Below, piece by piece: positions 1 to 7,763 of a stretch of 13,546 nucleotides of DNA. The stretch lies in the NCBI GenBank assembly GCA_009704065.1, contig WLEX01000012.1:1-13546 (forward strand), written 5' to 3'. The number at the start of each line of letters is the position of its first letter. Position 1 is the stretch's first letter. The DNA comes from Actinomycetota bacterium. Its GTDB lineage: Bacteria > Actinomycetota > Acidimicrobiia > Acidimicrobiales > Ilumatobacteraceae. The translations under genes and the position numbers were made by a program. A model generated the notes under the pieces. That model ran no database searches, was not told the origin of the DNA, and saw only the letters and a list, made by a program, of their open reading frames with translations.

Positions 1-2862
1 AGTACTTGTTCCCTCTGAATACTCAGATCCAGAACCATTTTCTGAATTCCCCGGAGATGCTTGAACTGAATATGTACCTGGGTCGAGATCAACTGCGAAT
101 TCACCCTTTTCATCCGTGTAGCTGTTGAACGGATCTAGGTAAGTACTGAAGACACTACAAAAAGAGGCAGGTCTTGCAGAATCTACAAAACAGATTCGTG
201 AATCACTTACAACAGTTGAGGAATTGCCAGGTTCAAGCACCTTCCCGATCACATTTCCCTGCCTCAGCCTGATGCTTGGAAGAACTGTCCTCCCAGTTGC
301 CGAATCAACACTCAAGTTTGTTGGACTACTGCACGGTGTTCCCAAATAAACCTTTGCGACATTTGAGCCGCAGTATGAGATGACTCCGGATGGCGCAACT
401 TTCAGAATACGAATCTGATTAGCGTATAAACCGCGATTAGACAGCCTGATTGAAACGGTGTACAAGGTCATGTTTAGCGCATTTGATGCAGAGGACACAT
501 ATGGAAGATCTAAATAGAATTTACTGCCATTCAATTGTCTTGAAATTGCCGCCTTTGAACCTGTGGGATATGACTGCGTAAGGCGAATCATCGGATAGAA
601 AGCGGTGGGAGCCGAGCATGAATTGGCAGGAAGCGCAGCGCACACTTCGCCCTCGAAGTTTGCCTTCTTGAGTGAAACTTGAACAGAGCCGTTTGAGAGA
701 GTTGGCGCATCACCGAGACAAGTAGGTGTTCCCCCCGTAGAAGGATTCGTTGCTCCTGGATTAGTTGTAGTGGGTGCTGGCGCACCGGGGACAGTTGACG
801 TCGAGTCTGAACATGTGTGAAGAATTGATGCAACGCCATTCGTAACTTGAATTTCATAAATCACATCAGTGGTTACATAACCAGCTAGATCAGCTCTTGC
901 CGAGGTGGCTGCGAATGAGAATTTGTAGATGCCACTGAAAGGAGCATTCCAATTGGCATAACCATCCTCATCAATAAAGCCCTGGAATTCTGATTGCGAG
1001 TAGCCGATTTCCGAACCCGACGAATAGTAGCGGTCCACCATGATGGAATCGGGTGCGACCTGATTTAAATCTGAACCCGTGTTGACCTTGAACTTCATAT
1101 TCCCATCGGAAACTTTTTGAATAAACCGATTACCTCCACCCGTCGCCAGCGGTCCACTTACAACACTGACGGTGCCCGTGGCCGATACAGACACGGTTGA
1201 CATTGAGGTGGCAAATCCATTAGCTGACATAAGAATGTCGTAAGTACCAGTTGCGAGTTTTGCAATCTGCATTGAAGGAGATTTTTCATAATATGCCGAG
1301 GAGATTTCCACTCGGCACTGGCTCGAGTAATTCTCTGCTACTAATTCAACACGGCATGCATCATTCGACGGAACAATGCGAGCCCAACCACCTGAATATC
1401 GGGTAGACAATTCATATCCATCCGGATCTACAGCAAAGAGACCTAAATTTCCTCGGTCAACTTCTACATTCAACTCATGTGGTGAGCCACCTAAGGTAAG
1501 GGTCAAACTCTTTGAAAGTGCACTGCTATTGAGGTCGGTTTCAGCGTTGCATGTAGAACTCGAAATATCACATGAAGGAGTCGGGCTCACATAAACACTG
1601 AATTCGCCCGTTTTAGGAACATCAGAAACTGAGAAGCGTCCCAAAGTGTCTGTTCGAAAACTGCCATACCAGTTATCGGCTCGGCTTTGAGAATTCTTAT
1701 TGATATCGATATTTGCATTAGACAGAGGAACTGATGGAGTGCTTGCATCGCCATCTCCATCGACAACAATGGTTCCCCACAAAAACTTTTCCTTCATTTC
1801 AAATGATGGAATCTCGCAACCAATTGCCGCAAGAAGGCAACTGGAATCAACCCAAGTGGAGTAGGTGTCTCCCAAAGCGGGATTTGTGCCAAGGTTCGCA
1901 ACTGTTGCAACGGCACGTAACACTTTGGGTACGCCGTCAGATACCGAAGTGTCTACACAAAATTGATATGAACCATCCGCAGCCGAAGTTGTTGTAAGGG
2001 CTAGATACATACTTGTCGGAGCAGTAGTAGACGAATACGGTTCCCAATCTTGACCCAGTTTCACAGTGGTTACATAGGCAGATCCCCCCAAAGTGACACG
2101 CCCTACAACATTTGGTGTTTTCCCGCCGACGCACCCATTCGTTCTGGACACATCACCTACTACTGCTTGCATTTTCATCTCAATATTTGATGAATCAACT
2201 AGAGCTGCGATATCGAGATAACCATCTAAATTGACACCATCTGATTTTTTGCGAGCAGTTAACGAGTAAACCTCACCTTGCAGCCCACCGTCATACAGCG
2301 CAAATCGCGGAGACTCTGAATCAGACCTGGAAACAACGAATCCACATCGGCTAGCCGAGTTTCCATGTAGACAGATATATGTGTCTGTTGGGTAAGCCCC
2401 GTTGAATGTAGCGACGCCTTGATAGGTGGCAATTCCAAATGAATAGTTTCGAATAATCGATGAATTGATAAGACGGATGGCCCCGCCAGTTGAACCCAAA
2501 CTGGACGGCGCTCCCGGCGCAGGGTCTACCGAAATCAAATAGCCGCCACCAGTTCTATTGGTGTCAATCGCATATCTTCCTGTTGAGTCGGCAATCACGC
2601 AAGAAACCACGATCTCTTCATCAAGGTCGATGAGTCGCACGCGCGCACCACTTGTATATGCAACTTCGGTTCCCGAAGACTTGTTTGAAATGAGTCCACT
2701 CACTCGGCCGGTTTGAGGGGTGCTAACACACGTAGTCGATTCCACTGCAGCTTTCGCTATCTGCGTGGCTACTGGTGCAAGAGTCGAGGTCACAATAAAG
2801 AGCCCAGCAATTAAGGAGAAACTTACAAACCACGTCATCCCCTGACGTAATGCACGCGACAT
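1..2862 (-). CDS. Large secreted multi-module beta-sandwich protein (C-terminus off the window)
   Basis: An open frame of 954 codons runs without a stop from ATG at 2862 to the left edge, so the C-terminus is missing. A purine-rich ribosome site (AGGTAGGGG) lies just upstream. The N-terminus is a signal peptide: Arg3 and Arg6, a hydrophobic core at about 11-29, and an AKA cleavage motif at 36-38. The mature part is rich in Ser, Thr, Gly and Val. It repeats the pattern of carboxypeptidase-regulatory-like modules, a G-x-V strand followed by a D/A-x-x-G-x-[YF] strand. Examples are DSTGRYAID (about 90-98), ADGSYQFCVD (about 294), TDTLGRFSV (about 405) and DEKGEFAVDLDPGTYSV (about 917). A Pro/Thr/Asn/Gly linker at about 687-712 separates two halves. 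Cysteines recur in pairs, suggesting disulfides outside the cell. The role is unknown; a surface or extracellular adhesin or scaffold is inference. A C-terminal anchor or sorting signal would lie outside the window. Confidence 0.85.
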   Translation of the reverse strand, partial: MSRALRQGMTWFVSFSLIAGLFIVTSTLAPVATQIAKAAVESTTCVSTPQTGRVSGLISNKSSGTEVAYTSGARVRLIDLDEEIVVSCVIADSTGRYAIDTNRTGGGYLISVDPAPGAPSSLGSTGGAIRLINSSIIRNYSFGIATYQGVATFNGAYPTDTYICLHGNSASRCGFVVSRSDSESPRFALYDGGLQGEVYSLTARKKSDGVNLDGYLDIAALVDSSNIEMKMQAVVGDVSRTNGCVGGKTPNVVGRVTLGGSAYVTTVKLGQDWEPYSSTTAPTSMYLALTTTSAADGSYQFCVDTSVSDGVPKVLRAVATVANLGTNPALGDTYSTWVDSSCLLAAIGCEIPSFEMKEKFLWGTIVVDGDGDASTPSVPLSNANIDINKNSQSRADNWYGSFRTDTLGRFSVSDVPKTGEFSVYVSPTPSCDISSSTCNAETDLNSSALSKSLTLTLGGSPHELNVEVDRGNLGLFAVDPDGYELSTRYSGGWARIVPSNDACRVELVAENYSSQCRVEISSAYYEKSPSMQIAKLATGTYDILMSANGFATSMSTVSVSATGTVSVVSGPLATGGGNRFIQKVSDGNMKFKVNTGSDLNQVAPDSIMVDRYYSSGSEIGYSQSEFQGFIDEDGYANWNAPFSGIYKFSFAATSARADLAGYVTTDVIYEIQVTNGVASILHTCSDSTSTVPGAPAPTTTNPGATNPSTGGTPTCLGDAPTLSNGSVQVSLKKANFEGEVCAALPANSCSAPTAFYPMIRLTQSYPTGSKAAISRQLNGSKFYLDLPYVSSASNALNMTLYTVSIRLSNRGLYANQIRILKVAPSGVISYCGSNVAKVYLGTPCSSPTNLSVDSATGRTVLPSIRLRQGNVIGKVLEPGNSSTVVSDSRICFVDSARPASFCSVFSTYLDPFNSYTDEKGEFAVDLDPGTYSVQASPGNSENGSGSEYSEGTST

Positions 2863-3002
2863 AACTACCCCTACCTTTTACAATTTATGGAAATCGTATA
2901 AGAAGTATTTCTATCAGGTGTATTTGGCTAATAGTTGATCTCGCTTTGGACCTATGTTGATTTCATTACACAATTGATCTCTGTGTTTTTGAACCTCTTA
3001 TA

Positions 3003-3014
3003 TATGATGACGTG
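3003..3014 (+). promoter_or_regulatory. Candidate -10 element for a leaderless GTG start
   Basis: TATGAT at 3003-3008 (with overlapping TATATG at 3001) lies five bases before the GTG at 3014. That is where a -10 hexamer sits when transcription begins at the start codon. There is no Shine-Dalgarno-like purine run before this GTG. No good -35 is visible at 16-18 bases. The rest of the 2863-3013 divergent spacer is AT-rich, and I see no other clear element in it. Confidence 0.35.
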
Positions 3015-3625
3015 TGCTCAAAAATAGGCCATATCTTCCAACGGGTCTTTTGATCGTGGCACTTACAGCAGTGACAGTTTTCTTATGGTCAGGAAAATTG
3101 GGATTACGTTCTGATCCACTCAAGGATTCGGTCGCTATGCAAGTGACAACGCCAACCAACTCACGCACAGATTCCAAAAATCAAGAAACGTCTTCACAAC
3201 GGACAAATGGATCCAATACTGACCTACCCGCGACGGACGATCCCAAGGATGCAGAGCTGTCATCAAATCTGTCGAATAATTCATCTCCAACCCGGAATAC
3301 GAATGGCACACCAAACGAGTTAAAAGATTCGGGTAGTCCTACTCTCGAATCTTCAACTTCTAAAGTTCCCATCAGTTGCCGGGTTTATGTAAATCCCATT
3401 GGGTCACCTGCAAACCATTCTTTCCGCCTCATTATTAATTCTTCTTCAAACTTCACTGCAAATGCATCAATAATTTGGACTCAGCGAACAGAGACGATCA
3501 CTGTAGATGTGGTGAATGGTTCAGCAAGTGCAATTATCAAGGGTGACCAATTCACTCAACCAAAAGTTTCAGTTTCTTCACAATCCGATACAACAACAGA
3601 ACTTTGCACCAATAAAGATTCCTGA
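3014..3625 (+). CDS. Small single-pass membrane protein with Ser/Thr/Asn-rich stalk
   Basis: A 203-residue protein that I cannot assign to a family. It begins with a short basic segment and one transmembrane helix at about residues 9-26. A low-complexity hydrophilic stalk follows (about 35-117), rich in Ser, Thr, Asn, Asp and Pro. The C-terminal domain (about 118-203) has alternating hydrophobic residues typical of beta strands. It contains only two cysteines, Cys122 and Cys198, placed to form one disulfide at its ends. Predicted topology is N-in, with the C-terminal domain outside the membrane. The GTG start is the only sensible one in frame before the helix. It is divergent from the large secreted protein gene and shares its AT-rich composition and Ser/Thr/Asn bias, so the two may act together at the cell surface. 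That link is inference. Confidence 0.7.
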   Translation: MLKNRPYLPTGLLIVALTAVTVFLWSGKLGLRSDPLKDSVAMQVTTPTNSRTDSKNQETSSQRTNGSNTDLPATDDPKDAELSSNLSNNSSPTRNTNGTPNELKDSGSPTLESSTSKVPISCRVYVNPIGSPANHSFRLIINSSSNFTANASIIWTQRTETITVDVVNGSASAIIKGDQFTQPKVSVSSQSDTTTELCTNKDS

Positions 3626-3723
3626 CGTCGTTGCTTTCAAATGACCTATCGAGAGGCTGACTATCCCAATTTGGTTAGTTCAATAAATCAATCAATCACA
3701 ATCAACTTCCGCCCAACAAACAA

Positions 3724-3755
3724 GAAACCCCCGCCCGAAGGCGAGGGTTTCTTTT
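3724..3755. terminator. Bidirectional intrinsic terminator
   Basis: A hairpin lies between two convergent genes. The arms GAAACCC-c-CGCC (3724-3735) and GGCG-a-GGGTTTC (3740-3751) enclose a CGAA tetraloop, with one internal mismatch. A T-run follows on the plus strand (CTTTTCGTTT). On the minus strand the stem is followed by TTTCTTGTTTG. It can therefore stop transcription from both the small membrane protein gene and etfA. The remaining bases of 3626-3787 show no gene. Confidence 0.85.
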
Positions 3756-3787
3756 CGTTTACACACCCGCCGAAGCGGAGAGAATAG

Positions 3788-4750
3788 TTAGCGGCCCTTG
3801 AGGGCTTCGATGAGCTTTGGAAGAACCTTGTGCACATCGCCAACAATGCCGAGGTCGGCTACACCAAAGATTGGTGCTTCTTTGTCTTTGTTGATGGCGA
3901 TGATGTTCTTTGAACCCTTCATACCCACCATGTGCTGAGTTGCACCAGAGATGCCTGCAGCGATGTAGATAGTTGGCTTTACAACCTTGCCGGTTTGTCC
4001 GACTTGGTACGAGTAAGGGACCCAGCCGGCGTCGACGATTGCACGTGATGCACCAGGTGCACCCTTAAGCAACTTGGCAAGGTCTTCGACCATTGCGTAG
4101 CTTGCTGCTTCGCCAAGTCCGCGACCACCTGCGACAACAATGTCGGCTTCGTCGAGCTTTGGACCAGTTGTTTCTTCAACGTGCACAGCAGTGACGCTTG
4201 CGCCGCCTGTTGCACCAAGATCAGGAACTGCAACCGCAGTAACTGCAGCAGCGGCTCCACCAGCTGATTCAGCCACAAATGACTTGGGGCGGAAGGCTGC
4301 AAGGAATGGACCTGCACCAGTAAATGATGTGCTCACCAAGGTGTTGCCACCAAAGATTGGTGTCACAACGGTGACGCCGTCGCCGCCATCAGAGATGTCG
4401 GTGTTGTTGGTAAGAACTGTTTTGTCGAGCTTGACCGACAAACGTGCCATGACGTCGCGACCTTCGTAGTTCTGAGGGAACATGATGAGGTCGGGGGTGT
4501 CGCCACCGTCGATAACACTCTTCAAGGCTGATGCAATTGCAACGCCAGGAAGTGATGAGCCGTGATCGACTGCAATTACTTTTGTTGCGCCGTACTCGCC
4601 GAGTGCGCCAGCAACAGATGCTCCGTCGCCACCGATAACTGCGGTGACGTTGGAAGAAAGTGAACGTGCCTTTGTAAGCAGTTCGAGTGTGGCCGACGTA
4701 GGTGCGCCATTAGCGACCTGTGCGAAGACCCAGATGTTGTTCAATGCCAT
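3788..4750 (-). CDS. etfA: Electron transfer flavoprotein subunit alpha
   Basis: The alpha (FixB) subunit of the heterodimeric electron transfer flavoprotein. ETF accepts electrons from acyl-CoA and related dehydrogenases and passes them on toward the quinone pool. At 320 residues it has the family's normal length. The C-terminal FAD-binding domain is clear: VVAGGRGLG (205-213), SRAIVDAGW (235-243), QVGQTGK (249-255), the [11 protein letters not shown] loop (263-273), INKD (286-289) and the [11 protein letters not shown] end motif (295-305). The N-terminal half has the alpha/beta fold with an Ala/Gly-rich sequence. The ATG start is preceded by AGAGGAG at good spacing. It lies 26 bases downstream of etfB on the same strand, so the two form an operon that ends at the hairpin near 3724-3755. 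Confidence 0.97.
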   Translation of the reverse strand: MALNNIWVFAQVANGAPTSATLELLTKARSLSSNVTAVIGGDGASVAGALGEYGATKVIAVDHGSSLPGVAIASALKSVIDGGDTPDLIMFPQNYEGRDVMARLSVKLDKTVLTNNTDISDGGDGVTVVTPIFGGNTLVSTSFTGAGPFLAAFRPKSFVAESAGGAAAAVTAVAVPDLGATGGASVTAVHVEETTGPKLDEADIVVAGGRGLGEAASYAMVEDLAKLLKGAPGASRAIVDAGWVPYSYQVGQTGKVVKPTIYIAAGISGATQHMVGMKGSKNIIAINKDKEAPIFGVADLGIVGDVHKVLPKLIEALKGR

Positions 4751-4776
4751 TGTGATACTCCTCTAGTGACTTCGAC

Positions 4777-5553
4777 TCAGATGACCTTCAGGTTCTCAAG
4801 GAACCCGACGATCTTGCCAAATGTTTCGCCGTCATCTTCGATGACTTCGCCAGCTTGACGAGCTTCTGCTTGTGCAACGCTGCTGATCTTTTGTCCGGCG
4901 CCTGCCCAGCCGACTGGTGTGACACCAAGGTCTGCTGCAGTGACTTCTTCTACTGGCTTTGACTTTGCAGCCATGATGCCTTTGAACGATGGGTAGCGAG
5001 GCTCAACAACACCAGCAGTAACGCTGATGAGTGCTGGCAATGCGCAGGTGACTTCGTCGTAACCATTTTCGGTCTGACGATCAACCTTCAATGTTCCACC
5101 TTCGACAGAAACTTTCTTTGCGAAAGTTACGGAAGGAAGACCAAGAAGTTCTGCCATCTGCTCAGGCACGGTGCCGGTGTAACCATCGGATGATTCGGTT
5201 GCACCGATGATGAGATCTGCTCCACCAAGACGCTTGATTGCTGCAGCAAGAATTTTTGCTGTGGTGAGTGCATCGGAACCTTGCAGTGCAGGATCGGATA
5301 CAAGAACACCTTTAGCTGCACCCATGGCAAGCGCAGTGCGCAAACCAGAGGTTTCACCATTGGGCGCCATGGAGACGAGGCTTACTTCGCCACCGCCTGC
5401 CTTGTCGACCAACTGAAGAGCCATTTCCACGCCATAGGCGTCGGAGTCGTCGAGGATGAGCTTGCCATCTCGCTTCAGGGTGTTGGTTGCCCCATCGAGC
5501 GCACCAGGCGCCGCGGGGTCGGGGATCTGCTTCACACAAACGATCACATTCAT
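4777..5553 (-). CDS. etfB: Electron transfer flavoprotein subunit beta
   Basis: The beta (FixA) subunit of ETF, 258 residues and full length. It binds structural AMP and docks partner dehydrogenases. Recognisable segments are the N-terminal VCVKQIPD (5-12), the DAYGVEMAL segment (38-46), the RTALAMGA stretch (72-79) and GATESSDGYTGTVPEQ (117-132), which forms the nucleotide-binding loop. The PRYPSFKGIMAAKSKP recognition-loop region (185-200) is also present. It is the first gene of etfBA. Only a weak purine run (AGAG) precedes the ATG, and the promoter must lie in the 55-base divergent spacer shared with the lipid kinase gene. Confidence 0.97.
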   Translation of the reverse strand: MNVIVCVKQIPDPAAPGALDGATNTLKRDGKLILDDSDAYGVEMALQLVDKAGGGEVSLVSMAPNGETSGLRTALAMGAAKGVLVSDPALQGSDALTTAKILAAAIKRLGGADLIIGATESSDGYTGTVPEQMAELLGLPSVTFAKKVSVEGGTLKVDRQTENGYDEVTCALPALISVTAGVVEPRYPSFKGIMAAKSKPVEEVTAADLGVTPVGWAGAGQKISSVAQAEARQAGEVIEDDGETFGKIVGFLENLKVI

Positions 5554-5560
5554 GGGCTCT

Positions 5561-5591
5561 ATTGTTACCGACCAAACGGCTAATCACCCAA
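5561..5591 (-). promoter_or_regulatory. Weak candidate promoter for etfBA
   Basis: Reading the minus strand, TTGGGT (5591-5586) and TAACAA/T (5567-5561) are separated by 18 bases. The predicted transcription start falls 0-2 bases from the etfB ATG, which would give a very short or absent leader. Neither hexamer is a strong match, so this is only a candidate. Confidence 0.28.
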
Positions 5592-5608
5592 CCCGAGAGG
5601 CCCTCAAA

Positions 5609-6577
5609 ATGGAGTTTCGGCGTGACCCTCGTCGCAGGGCGCTGATACCGTTGCTGCCCTTGCGACTTCTCCTCATTGTGAACTCCTTTGCGTCCTCCGT
5701 GACGGCGAAAAACACCGTCGTGGTCCACGAACGGCTCTCTCGCCATCACGACGTGCAGGTAGTGGAGACCAATCGACGCGGTCATGCCACCCGTTTTGCC
5801 GAAGATGCCGCCCGCCGTGGCATCGATGTGGTGGTGGCCTACGGAGGTGATGGCACCCTGAACGAGGTAGCAACCGGTGTTGCTACTACCGACACAGCAC
5901 TCGCTGTTTTGCCTGGCGGTTCCACCAATGTGTTCGCACGCACACTCGGGATGCCAAACGATGCCCTGCAAGCTGTTGATCTCATTGTGGATGCACTCGA
6001 TCGCAACGACATCTCCCCTATTGGCCTCGGTCGTGCCAATGGTCGCTATTTCACTTTTCATACTGGTCTTGGATACGACGCAGCAGTAGTGCGTCGCGTT
6101 GAACAACGCGCAGCGTTAAAGCGATATGCAGGTCACCCTTTGTTTGTTGTTGCCGCATTACGCACGTGGGCATTCGACTACGACAAGAAGCGCCCACACT
6201 TCTCGCTCGATTTTGGCAATGGCAATACTGTCGACAACGCGTACTTTTCGATTGTGATGAACACGAACCCCTATACGTATTTAGGGAACCGCCCGTTCGA
6301 CATTGTTCCCACCACATCACTCTCCACGGGACTTTCGGTAGTCACATTTACTTCGCTTGCGGCACCGCACATGTTGCGCACCATGGCATCTGCTCTACGA
6401 GGTGGCGGAGTTCGTGATTATCCGTGGCTCGACATTCGTACCGATGTACGACAAGTCACGGTCAGTGATTCACGGGCGTTCCCGTATCAACTAGATGGCG
6501 ATTATTTGGGTGAAATACAGAACGTGAACTTTGAGTTCGTGCCTAACGCATTGCGTTTAGTGCGTTCGCACCCGTAA
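5609..6577 (+). CDS. Diacylglycerol/lipid kinase, YegS/DAGK family
   Basis: A soluble lipid kinase of the DAGK catalytic family, which uses ATP to phosphorylate diacylglycerol or a related lipid at the membrane. From ATG 5609 it is 322 residues, normal for the family. Key features are the nucleotide-binding GGDGTLNEV (79-87), the PGGSTNVFARTLGMP segment (102-116, the family's G[ST]xNxFA box) and DGDYLG near the C-terminus (296-301). The first strand reads LLIVNSFASSV (21-31), where many relatives have NP followed by a small-residue turn, so the Pro is Ser here. ATG 5609 is chosen because GAGAGG ends eight bases before it. The frame is open further upstream to 5456, but that part is antisense to etfB and looks non-coding. 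It is divergent from etfB and abuts the convergent phosphodiesterase gene with no gap. The exact lipid substrate cannot be read from the sequence. Confidence 0.9.
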   Translation: MEFRRDPRRRALIPLLPLRLLLIVNSFASSVTAKNTVVVHERLSRHHDVQVVETNRRGHATRFAEDAARRGIDVVVAYGGDGTLNEVATGVATTDTALAVLPGGSTNVFARTLGMPNDALQAVDLIVDALDRNDISPIGLGRANGRYFTFHTGLGYDAAVVRRVEQRAALKRYAGHPLFVVAALRTWAFDYDKKRPHFSLDFGNGNTVDNAYFSIVMNTNPYTYLGNRPFDIVPTTSLSTGLSVVTFTSLAAPHMLRTMASALRGGGVRDYPWLDIRTDVRQVTVSDSRAFPYQLDGDYLGEIQNVNFEFVPNALRLVRSHP

Positions 6578-7279
6578 TCACTCCGCCTTATCGCGCACCT
6601 GCAGGGCAATATCGGGCACATTGGTGCAGATGCCGTCGATTCCCCACTCGATTACTTCGGCCATACGTGCCGGATCATCGATAGTCCATGAATTGACCTG
6701 CAATCCGTGTGAATGAAAGACATTGATGCAGTTCTGATTGAGGAATTTCGTATATGGATGAAGGGCCGTGTGCCCAAAGCCAGCCATGTCACGCGCCACT
6801 CTTTCGCAATCCTCGTCCCGTACACCCTCTGTAAGCCACGCTGTGCGTACTTCAGGGCGAAGAGTGCGCATCGCATCAACTGTTGGGCGATGAAACGCAG
6901 AGATGAGCCACCTGTGATCTTCGCCCCGGTCAGCAAGGTGAGCCGCAATGGTGGCAGCCAAAGAATCATTGGGGTCGAAATCGGGATCGATGGGGTGATT
7001 CTTGATTTCAATATTGACCCACATACCGGCACATGCGTCGAGCGCAGCGGGAAGTAACGGAACATGTGTTGGAAGATCAGATGAATGCATTTCGACGATC
7101 ACACGACCGTCTGGCAACACTGCATCGTGATGTACTGCCATTGCGCCATCAACAGTGCGACGGACATCTAATTCAACTGCGTCGGCACCCATGGTGCCTG
7201 CACGGCGAAATGCTTCGAGCGTGTTTTCGCGTTCTGCCCGCGATGCCCCTCGATGGGCTATTACCTGCACATTCGCCAT
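6578..7279 (-). CDS. Glycerophosphodiester phosphodiesterase (GDPD family)
   Basis: A 233-residue cytosolic GDPD-domain enzyme that hydrolyses glycerophosphodiesters to sn-glycerol-3-phosphate and an alcohol. Catalytic and metal-site residues are visible: IAHRG with His9 and Arg10, EN at 18-19, ELDVR with Glu36 and Asp38, the catalytic His51 in VHHD, and IEIK (Glu91, Lys93). The family's C-terminal DGICTNVPDIAL segment is intact. No signal peptide is seen, so it acts on internal or imported diesters. GGTGAG precedes the ATG at suitable spacing. Its stop codon directly adjoins the stop codon of the convergent lipid kinase, and no terminator lies between them. The shared phospholipid theme suggests, but does not prove, a functional link between the two. 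Confidence 0.93.
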   Translation of the reverse strand: MANVQVIAHRGASRAERENTLEAFRRAGTMGADAVELDVRRTVDGAMAVHHDAVLPDGRVIVEMHSSDLPTHVPLLPAALDACAGMWVNIEIKNHPIDPDFDPNDSLAATIAAHLADRGEDHRWLISAFHRPTVDAMRTLRPEVRTAWLTEGVRDEDCERVARDMAGFGHTALHPYTKFLNQNCINVFHSHGLQVNSWTIDDPARMAEVIEWGIDGICTNVPDIALQVRDKAE

Positions 7280-7348
7280 AACGCTCTCACCTTCGAAAGA
7301 TTTATTTTTCCACAGCCAAAATACATCATGGGAACTTTGCCCGTCTGA

Positions 7349-7377
7349 TTGTCACTTGGCAACTTCGCTCGTAGTGT
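7349..7377 (+). promoter_or_regulatory. Sigma-70-type promoter of whiB1
   Basis: TTGTCA at 7349-7354 matches the -35 consensus in five of six positions. TAGTGT at 7372-7377 follows after exactly 17 bases and fits TAnnnT. The predicted transcription start near 7384 leaves a leader of about 68 bases with a good ribosome site before the GTG of whiB1. It lies within the 172-base spacer divergent from the GDPD gene, for which I see no convincing promoter. Confidence 0.6.
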
Positions 7378-7451
7378 TCTTCTTCGGTGGTTCACCACTC
7401 GAAGTTTTATCGTGCGCTTTGCGCCCCAACCCCAACAGAAGGAAGCCCGAC

Positions 7452-7751
7452 GTGTCGATTCTTGCGTCATCGCTAGCTCTTGGAAGTGCTGATTACACCT
7501 GGCGAAATGACGCCACTTGTCGCGACACCGATCCAGAGTTGTTCTTCCCCGTTGGAACCACTGGTCAGGCACTTCTTCAAATCGCGAAAGCAAAATCTGT
7601 GTGCTGCGAATGCCCAGTCAACATCGAATGCCTCGACTTTGCCCTAGAGACAAACCAAGACACTGGTATCTGGGGTGGCTTTTCTGAAGAAGAGCGCCGC
7701 CAAATTCGTCGCGATGCCGCCAAGCGCGCTCGCGCTCAAAAAGCAATCTAA
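7452..7751 (+). CDS. whiB1: WhiB1/WblE-type Fe-S transcriptional regulator
   Basis: A 99-residue WhiB-family protein. These bind a [4Fe-4S] cluster through four cysteines and act with the primary sigma factor as transcription regulators. The ligands are Cys23, Cys51, Cys54 and Cys60 (the C-x2-C-x5-C pattern), followed by the GIWGG turn (72-76) and a basic C-terminal tail for DNA contact. The CRDTDPELFFPVG segment and the short basic end resemble mycobacterial WhiB1 and Streptomyces WblE closely. In M. tuberculosis the WhiB1 cluster reacts with nitric oxide. GTG 7452 is chosen because AGAAGGAAG lies about eight bases before it; an upstream open stretch to 7155 runs antisense through the GDPD gene and is not credible. 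The gene is convergent with pdtaS at 12 bases, the same arrangement as Rv3219/Rv3220c. Confidence 0.95.
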   Translation: MSILASSLALGSADYTWRNDATCRDTDPELFFPVGTTGQALLQIAKAKSVCCECPVNIECLDFALETNQDTGIWGGFSEEERRQIRRDAAKRARAQKAI

Positions 7752-7763
7752 TTTCTCAGAGCA

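Noticed and set aside
588..2134. Several short open frames on both strands within the large secreted protein gene
   Set aside because: They lie in other frames of a continuous 954-codon coding frame and show no domain or ribosome site.
2863..3002. Possible promoter for the large secreted protein gene (TATACG-like -10 near 2898)
   Set aside because: No convincing -35 at the right spacing, and AT-rich DNA gives many such matches by chance.
3690..3715. Short AATC/TCAA tandem-like stretch before the terminator
   Set aside because: It is only a few imperfect four-base units in AT-rich spacer DNA, without a regular period or spacers, so it is neither a CRISPR array nor a clear repeat.
5456..5608. 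Upstream extension of the lipid kinase from ATG 5456 (or ATG 5552)
   Set aside because: It would run antisense through the start of etfB and has no family similarity, whereas ATG 5609 has GAGAGG at good spacing and gives the normal length.
5354..6106. A 250-codon open frame on the minus strand across the etfB start and lipid kinase gene
   Set aside because: It is antisense to two well-supported genes. Its translation is rich in His, Cys, Arg and Trp without a domain, which is typical of an opposite-strand shadow.
7155..7451. Upstream extension of whiB1 to 198 residues
   Set aside because: The added part overlaps the GDPD gene on the other strand and covers the promoter at 7349-7377. WhiB1 proteins are about 85-100 residues long.
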